Assembly (NCBI GenBank): GCA_002316385.1
Contig: DCDL01000060.1
Coordinates: 29,485 to 77,174 of the forward strand
Source of the DNA: Clostridium sp. UBA1056
Lineage (GTDB): Bacteria; Bacillota; Clostridia; Clostridiales; Clostridiaceae
DNA: 47,690 nucleotides
Direction: 5' to 3'
The stretch's first letter is position 1. Each line of letters begins with the position of its first letter. The position numbers and the translations under genes were made by a program. The notes under the pieces were generated by a model that saw only the letters and a program-made list of their open reading frames with translations, did no database searches and was not told where the DNA came from. Shown here piece by piece: positions 43,037 to 47,690 of the stretch.

Positions 43037-43082
43037 TAGACACAAATTTAAGAGAAAAACTTAACTTTGTGTCTACTTTTTG
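43037..43082 (+). terminator. Terminator after the MoxR/VWA operon
   Basis: TAGACACAAATTTAAG (43037-43052) pairs with CTTAACTTTGTGTCTA (43060-43075) with one bulge, then CTTTTTG. The adjoining TTTTTGTTGACAGTTCCAAA also resembles the outer end of an IS element, so the hairpin may have come with a lost insertion. Confidence 0.7.
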
Positions 43083-43156
43083 TTGACAGTTCCAAACACA
43101 GCCTCTTTTCTGTGTCTATATGTTTACTCTCTCTGGTCTAGAGAATGGGTTGGTTC

Positions 43157-43984
43157 TCAAACTGGGTTTTGGGGAAAATATATTTCTACAAAATATTCGT
43201 GTTCCATACTTTTATGAAGTAGCGCAAACTTGTATTTTACTAATAGGGTAGAACCATGCAAGCCAAAATGACGGCATAATTTATACAGATATTCCATTAA
43301 ATTCTTTTTTATACCCCAGAACATAATATTGGCATAATGGCCTGTTACATGATGTTGAGCCACAACGTTATGTTCAGCTGCAAACATAAATTGCTTTTGA
43401 AGTATAGTTGTATTTATTGTACCGCTAGGAAATGAGAAACCAATTACCTCATCATTCTCTACTATTTTTCCATCCAGATTACCATGATAGAAAGCCCATT
43501 GCTCCAAAGATTCTATCCCTTCTGTTTGCTGTGATTTAGCGTCTTCCTGCAGTAATGTTCCCAAATCTATTCTATAGATGGTAATATCAATTTCTTTACA
43601 AACTGAAGCAGTAGAAAATGTGTGATCGTTTTTAAATCTAGAAATAGTCGTAAGCATCTCTAACATATCCTTAGCATATTGATCAAGTTGATTTAATAAC
43701 CTTTTTTCTTCGTTTATACGTTCCTTTTGTTCTTTTACCATTGATAGATATCCATCAATACTTTCCGAATCTATTTTTTCTTTCATTTGATCTAGGGGTA
43801 TTTTTATATATTTTCCAACTAAAATCATTTCTAGGATATCAAGATGTTCTAAGGAATAGTAGCGATAATCATTTTGAGAATCAACAATTGGCTTTAACAA
43901 TCCCTTTCGGTCGTAGTGACGTAAAGTATCAAGTGATACACCATACAATTTACTTACTTGTCCAATCCGTAGTAATCCCTGCAT
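43157..43984 (-). CDS. MerR-family regulator with GyrI/BltR-type effector domain (275 aa)
   Basis: N-terminal winged helix, LLRIGQVSKLYGVSLDTLRH then YDRKGLLKPIVDSQNDYRYY, is the MerR signature. A dimerising coiled coil follows (about residues 80-115, VKEQKERINEEKRLLNQLDQ). The C-terminal part (about 125-275) has the length and character of a GyrI-like small-molecule domain, as in BmrR/BltR, which bind hydrophobic cations. The start is the ATG at 43984 behind AAGGAGG; the longer frame adds residues without a site. It diverges from a GNAT gene across a perfect palindrome, so it probably controls that gene and itself. Confidence 0.88.
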   Translation of the reverse strand: MQGLLRIGQVSKLYGVSLDTLRHYDRKGLLKPIVDSQNDYRYYSLEHLDILEMILVGKYIKIPLDQMKEKIDSESIDGYLSMVKEQKERINEEKRLLNQLDQYAKDMLEMLTTISRFKNDHTFSTASVCKEIDITIYRIDLGTLLQEDAKSQQTEGIESLEQWAFYHGNLDGKIVENDEVIGFSFPSGTINTTILQKQFMFAAEHNVVAQHHVTGHYANIMFWGIKKNLMEYLYKLCRHFGLHGSTLLVKYKFALLHKSMEHEYFVEIYFPQNPV

Positions 43985-44020
43985 TTTATCCTCCTTAAAA
44001 AAATTTAACAACAGCCATTG

Positions 44021-44041
44021 ACCATTGAGCAACTCAATGGT
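44021..44041. promoter_or_regulatory. Palindromic operator between merR-type and GNAT genes
   Basis: ACCATTGAG-CAA-CTCAATGGT is a perfect 9-bp inverted repeat in the 105-base divergent intergenic region, placed like the operators of MerR regulators. TATAGT at 44053-44058 may be the -10 toward the GNAT gene. Confidence 0.65.
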
Positions 44042-44089
44042 TTATTTTAAGTATAGTAACTGAAAAAATCTAATTTGTAAAGGGGCAAT

Positions 44090-44713
44090 ATGCTTATGGA
44101 CAATGTTTATATTGAGAAGTATCAAAATACCGATTTCAGAGATGTAATTGCTTTATTAGTACAATCTTTTAAAAGCAAGTTTTGCCAACATCAAAAGCTA
44201 AGCAATAATGATATAGAAAATATTTTATACACCTCTTGGCATCTCAAAGCGGATGATCCCGCGTATCTTCATTTTGTAGCTAAACAAAATGAAAAGGTAG
44301 TTGGCGTAATTCTAATACGTCGTAGAAAAACAGAAAATACAAATGAAAACATTCCTATTATATCGCTATGTAAACGATATGGTGTCTACAATATTATAAT
44401 GATGTGTACCAAAATGGCACTGTTAGAAGCTCACAAACTAAATGAAGGAGAATGCTATATAGAACATATTGCGGTTGATGGAACATGTCGTGGAAAAGGA
44501 ATTGGCATGTTACTTCTTCAGTATGGAGAGCAGGCATTATTAGATAGAGGATATACATCCTATACATTGGCAGTTGCGGGGGCGAATCCTGCAAAACACC
44601 TTTATTGTAGATTTGGTTTTGAGGATGTAAAAAAGACAAAAAGCCGCTTAAAGGGATACTTTGTTGGAGAATCTCGATGGACTATAATGCAGAAGGCTTA
44701 TAGTCATGAGTAG
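44090..44713 (+). CDS. GNAT N-acetyltransferase (about 207 aa)
   Basis: The GNAT core is clear: YIEHIAVDGTCRGKGIGMLL (acetyl-CoA loop R-G-K-G-I-G, about residues 123-142), LLQYGEQALLDRGYTSYTLA and VAGANPAKHLYCRFGFEDVK. The acceptor is unknown. Two ATGs are possible, 44090 (4 bases after AAAGGGG) and 44096 (10 bases, MDNVYIEKYQNTDF); either gives a full protein. It is divergent from a MerR regulator with a palindromic operator between them, so it should be induced by the regulator's ligand, perhaps a drug or amine it acetylates. Confidence 0.9.
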   Translation: MLMDNVYIEKYQNTDFRDVIALLVQSFKSKFCQHQKLSNNDIENILYTSWHLKADDPAYLHFVAKQNEKVVGVILIRRRKTENTNENIPIISLCKRYGVYNIIMMCTKMALLEAHKLNEGECYIEHIAVDGTCRGKGIGMLLLQYGEQALLDRGYTSYTLAVAGANPAKHLYCRFGFEDVKKTKSRLKGYFVGESRWTIMQKAYSHE

Positions 44714-44999
44714 TGGTAAAGAAAGATATTAAGAAAAAAGTAAAAAATACTGCGGTTTGTTATGCCTAGTTTGGTAAGGTTTGTTGAAAATAAGTAAAAC
44801 AGTGATTTTTCTTAAAATGGTGGCATATATATTTATGTATGTAATAAAAATGGAGCACATCATAAGATTCTCAGACCTAGATATTCAAATGTTTTGTAAG
44901 TGGTAAGATATAAGAATCATTTCAGCTAGTAAATTATAATTTCTAGCAAGTGTAAATAGTGATATGGTTTAGCACTATAAAAATGAAGGAGGAGAATAT
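44714..44999. other. Intergenic stretch before the tgl operon
   Basis: About 285 bases of AT-rich DNA without a credible frame. A sporulation promoter would be expected here for tgl, but I could not identify a convincing SigK-type -35/-10 pair by eye. Confidence 0.4.
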
Positions 45000-45995
45000 G
45001 TGTATATCTATGATTTAAACACCATAAATCTCTTAGATAAAAGAATGGATGATAGTGGAGAGGATAGTATTAAATCCTTTTTTTATCAACTATCCAAAGC
45101 CAATGAGAAAGAAGCTCTAAACTTAATTAATGATGAAAACTTGCATTTTACTTCACTTTTTGTGCTTAAACATGAAATTGAAGAACTAAAGCTTTTTCAG
45201 AAGTTAAATATACGAAATAGAATTGCTTTGAGAATTACAAGTGAAATATTATTAAGTAAAAAGAATATTTCAGATGTTGAATATCTTTCCTTCGGCGATA
45301 TACAAGCAGTTCATTCTGTTTTAAAGTGGATGCTAGAAACAGGGTGCAATAAAGATGGATTGAATGATCAATATGATGAAGTTTTAGATATAACTGCAAT
45401 ATTCCTAATAAAAATATATAGGGATAAAACGGTACTGCCGATAATATCAGAAATGATTTTTAGGAGATATAAACAAGGATTACTAATACATGATTTAGCT
45501 TGGGCTTTTTTTGAATCACGCGATCCTAGAAGTTTAAGCATTATTTCAGAAAGATTACAATCAAAAGAGTTGAAAGATGTTGAATTAGCACAGGAGCTTT
45601 TGAGTTTTGTGCCAGGCATAGGTATACGAGAAAACGTAGATATCAAAAAACAATACCTGTCTTTTCTTGATTGGTTCGGAAAAAATAATCTGTTTCTGCG
45701 CTTCACAGGGGAAAGCTTTCAACAAACCAAAAACCCTGTAATTTATAGGGTAGTTTTAGAAGCAAAGTATTTATGTGAACCGATATCAATTGACACAGGG
45801 AAAATATTAAGAACTTTAAGCGAAAAAGAGTTTAAATTGATAGATGAGTTTAAAAGTTTAGATAAGAATACTCAAAAATTACTTTCAGAGTTTTCTGTTA
45901 TGTTACATCATAATAACATATGTAAGTGGCAGGAGTGGCTAGAGTATCCAATAGAGGAACAAATAAAATTTGCTAGAATAGGAGGAATACGATGA
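45000..45995 (+). CDS. Unknown protein translationally coupled to Tgl (331 aa)
   Basis: The GTG at 45000 follows GAAGGAGGAG; an ATG two bases earlier leads to an immediate stop. The 331-residue protein is mostly helical and charged, with hydrophobic helices repeating about every 35-45 residues (for example LPIISEMIFRRYKQGLLIHD, SLSIISERLQSKELKDVELA), as in HEAT-like solenoids, and it ends IEEQIKFARIGGIR. No signal peptide or catalytic motif. Its stop overlaps the tgl start (ATGA), so both are made together; a role in delivering, restraining or targeting Tgl at the spore coat is inferred from coupling only. Confidence 0.8.
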   Translation: MYIYDLNTINLLDKRMDDSGEDSIKSFFYQLSKANEKEALNLINDENLHFTSLFVLKHEIEELKLFQKLNIRNRIALRITSEILLSKKNISDVEYLSFGDIQAVHSVLKWMLETGCNKDGLNDQYDEVLDITAIFLIKIYRDKTVLPIISEMIFRRYKQGLLIHDLAWAFFESRDPRSLSIISERLQSKELKDVELAQELLSFVPGIGIRENVDIKKQYLSFLDWFGKNNLFLRFTGESFQQTKNPVIYRVVLEAKYLCEPISIDTGKILRTLSEKEFKLIDEFKSLDKNTQKLLSEFSVMLHHNNICKWQEWLEYPIEEQIKFARIGGIR

Positions 45996-46813
45996 GTATA
46001 ATTTCAGGTAATATAGTTACCAGAGATAAAATTGTTGCTGAGTATCCACCAAATAGCCTTGAAAGAAAGATTGTCGAGCAGTTAGCATCAAGTAAAGATG
46101 TTTATAGATATGACTCATTAAATCAATTAAATTTTGCCATAAAACTACGAGCAAATATTGTTGGAGCAGCTAGGGAATTAGATGGAAATGATATGAGCTT
46201 TACAACCTTCCGTGAATCAAAATGTAATACAGATTACTGGCAGCGTACTGATGAAGGTGGTTTTTTATTAAAAGAAGGTGTAAAGCCATCTGATGCTATA
46301 AAGGATATCTTTATTAATAGTTCAGAATATGGCACTGAATGTGCCACTGCAATAGTTATTATTTATTATAGGGCACTTGTTAACATACTTCCTGAAGAAC
46401 TTTTTAATGAAATGTTTCCAAGTATATATTTATTAGATTGGCAATATATAAATGAAAACCTTTATATAGAACAATATGACAATGTAACAGAGTTCCTCCC
46501 TGGAGATTGTCAATATTTTAAAAATCCTGATGTAAACCCGGCAACACCTGAATGGCAGGGAGAAAATGTTATTAATTTAGGTAATGGAACTTATTTTGGT
46601 CATGGTATAGGTATAAAAAGTGCTAATGGAATAATAAGAGCATTAAATGAGAATAGGAAAAGAGGAGCTACAGAATCGGCTTTTTTAACAGACTCTGCAA
46701 CGCGGTTAAATTCTAAGCAAATATTTGATAAATATGATAGTTTTATTTCTACAATGCAAATAAAGAGGTGTAGAGATATTCATAGAAGCTATCGAAACAA
46801 TATATATTATTGA
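45992..46813 (+). CDS. tgl: Spore-coat protein-glutamine gamma-glutamyltransferase
   Basis: A 273-residue transglutaminase of the Bacillus Tgl family, which forms epsilon-(gamma-glutamyl)lysine cross-links in spore-coat proteins. The catalytic Cys is C117 in SEYGTECATAIVIIYYRAL; the other active residues fit E191 (PEWQGENVI) and H204 (YFGHGIGIKS), in agreement with C116/E187/H200 of B. subtilis Tgl. FLPGDCQYFKNPDVNPATP is also typical. It extends about 25 residues beyond the usual end (KRCRDIHRSYRNNIYY). It is preceded by an overlapping unknown gene and followed by a terminator. Expression late in the mother cell is expected from the family. Confidence 0.95.
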   Translation: MSIISGNIVTRDKIVAEYPPNSLERKIVEQLASSKDVYRYDSLNQLNFAIKLRANIVGAARELDGNDMSFTTFRESKCNTDYWQRTDEGGFLLKEGVKPSDAIKDIFINSSEYGTECATAIVIIYYRALVNILPEELFNEMFPSIYLLDWQYINENLYIEQYDNVTEFLPGDCQYFKNPDVNPATPEWQGENVINLGNGTYFGHGIGIKSANGIIRALNENRKRGATESAFLTDSATRLNSKQIFDKYDSFISTMQIKRCRDIHRSYRNNIYY

Positions 46814-47010
46814 AAAGAAACAATAAGTTAGCCAAGTCCAGGATGTATCATAAGTATCCATCTTTATTTATATTAATATATTTTAATTTCAAATTACAGG
46901 ATAAGCCTCATATCGAAACTGTTGTGAGGCTAGTAAATGTAACTAAACAATAAACCTCTACCTTTTATAAAAAAGAATTGACTTAGGTTAAATAAAGTTT
47001 TGATTTCACG

Positions 47011-47040
47011 GCTCACAGACTTTGTCTGTGAGCTTTTTAA
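47011..47040 (+). terminator. Strong terminator downstream of tgl
   Basis: GCTCACAGAC (47011-47020) pairs perfectly with GTCTGTGAGC (47024-47033) around TTT, followed by TTTTTAAT. A weaker GCCTCA...TGAGGC stem lies at 46905-46932. Confidence 0.88.
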
Positions 47041-47324
47041 TAATGAAAAAGGAAAAGTATAGATGATCTAGCTTGATATATAAATATTTACAAAGAGAAA
47101 TAGTTATATATCAAACTATTTGTATATAGAAATTCTGAATTGAAACAAAAAATAGTCACCAAGCCTACTTAGAATGCCATAATCTTCAAAATAGGCACTA
47201 ATAAATAAATTTGATGAATAATTTGGGTTAATTAATAATAAAGAAGAGGTTCAAAAATAAAGAGAAAAAGAAATTGAGCATTTACTTGATAAAATATGGG
47301 TTAAAATGCTTTTGATAAATTATA
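47041..47324. other. Intergenic stretch before the SAM riboswitch
   Basis: No intact gene. At 47239-47290 a frame reads NKEEVQK, stop, REKEIEHLLDKIWVKMLLIN, which might be the tail of a lost gene; too short to identify. Confidence 0.4.
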
Positions 47325-47353
47325 TTGACATAATAATAAACAAATGCTATTCT
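47325..47353 (+). promoter_or_regulatory. SigA-type promoter of the SAM riboswitch
   Basis: TTGACA (47325-47330) and TATTCT (47348-47353) are 17 bases apart; the riboswitch P1 stem begins about 30 bases downstream. Confidence 0.75.
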
Positions 47354-47382
47354 TATTAAGAATTTAATAATAGAATATAGTA

Positions 47383-47550
47383 TCTTATCAAGAGAGGCTG
47401 AGGGACTGGCCCTATGAAGCCCGGCAACCAAAGGTAGTTATTTTAAACTTTATGGTGCTAAATCCAGCAGGATTAACCTGGAAGATAAGAATCGGAAGAA
47501 CATAACTTCTTGCATTATCTTTTAGGTAAGGCAGGAAGTTTTTTTATTTC
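47383..47550 (+). promoter_or_regulatory. SAM-I (S-box) riboswitch with terminator
   Basis: P1 is TCTTATC (47383-47389) with GATAAGA (47484-47490). Between them lie the conserved AGAGAGGCTGAGGGACTGGC, CCTATGAAGCCCGGCAACC and GGTGCTAAATCCAGC segments of the S-box aptamer. The expression platform is the terminator AACTTCTTGC (47504-47513) / GCAGGAAGTT (47531-47540) with a T-run. When S-adenosylmethionine is bound, transcription stops. The next 140 bases, up to the window end, contain no ATG on this strand. Confidence 0.95.
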
Positions 47551-47630
47551 CAGATAATCCATTTAAGGTATCTTCAAAAAATAAATAAGTCAGAATACTC
47601 GTCAATTTTGTGTTACACTGCGTCAACAAA

Positions 47631-47656
47631 ACCCTTAGATAGTGCTACTATCTAAG
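47631..47656. terminator. Hairpin at the window edge, probably minus-strand terminator
   Basis: CCTTAGATAG (47632-47641) pairs with CTATCTAAGG (47647-47656). On the minus strand it is followed by GTTTTG, so it fits the end of a gene coming from beyond the window edge on that strand (the frame reads KYILS then stop). Confidence 0.5.
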
Positions 47657-47690
47657 GAACCTGTTTCCTTGTCTAACTCAAAATATACTT

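Noticed and set aside
1..47690. CRISPR arrays, tRNA and rRNA genes
   Set aside because: No regularly spaced short repeats, no cloverleaf-like GTTCRANNC segments with matching acceptor stems and no rRNA landmarks were noticed on reading.

Overview
The window is low-GC Firmicute DNA, most likely from a spore-forming clostridium of the Peptostreptococcaceae/Clostridium type. Strong AGGAGG ribosome-binding sites, frequent GTG/TTG starts, a spore-coat transglutaminase (Tgl), an S-box riboswitch and several clostridial gene families support this. No rRNA, tRNA or CRISPR array was seen. Much of the window is accessory DNA: intact small operons sit among decayed prophage, insertion-sequence and transporter remnants.

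Layout. 0-3.5 kb: a membrane protein/Xre regulator pair, then broken phage late genes (terminase C-terminus, portal N-terminus) with orphan small genes between them, and an OsmC-family gene. 3.6-6.6 kb: YmaF, IS3 and integrase remnants, an ECF sigma/anti-sigma operon and the largest copy of a structured repeat that looks like a non-coding RNA. 6.8-8.1 kb: secreted NlpC/P60 hydrolase with duplicated SH3 repeats. 8.6-11.95 kb: a ribosome-protection resistance locus, an Lsa/CplR-type ABC-F gene followed by a cfr(C)-like 23S rRNA methyltransferase; each has a 26-codon leader peptide, and the two leaders are homologous. 12.2-15.7 kb: P-loop kinase, a third copy of the RNA repeat, a radical SAM protein, a serine-hydrolase remnant and a DUF3784 membrane protein. 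This segment is bounded by a second copy of the 3' end of cfr, into whose terminator a now truncated group II intron has inserted. 17.2-29.0 kb: acyltransferase, broken phage holin, EFR1 ferredoxin-flavodoxin, MATE and UvrA fragments, Rrf2 regulator, DMT transporter, RibD-like reductase, cytidine deaminase, several acetyltransferases, a QueG-like iron-sulfur protein and a TetR/GNAT operon. 29.5-34.7 kb: decayed prophage lysogeny and early region (integrase, ImmA, DUF1351-like, MBL hydrolase, RusA) plus an L,D-transpeptidase. 34.8-37.5 kb: TetR regulator and oleate hydratase. 37.6-42.9 kb: a tightly coupled three-gene operon of a MoxR-like AAA+ ATPase, a coiled-coil/beta-propeller protein and a VWA-domain protein. 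43.1-44.7 kb: divergent MerR regulator and GNAT. 45.0-46.8 kb: an unknown 331-residue protein translationally coupled to tgl. 47.3-47.7 kb: a SAM-I riboswitch with no start codon after it inside the window.

The strongest candidates for new biology are the paired homologous leader peptides in front of two different ribosome-resistance genes, the MoxR/propeller/VWA operon, the three-copy structured RNA element, the unknown partner of Tgl, and the gene-less SAM riboswitch. All calls come from reading the sequence and remembered family features; no database search was run.
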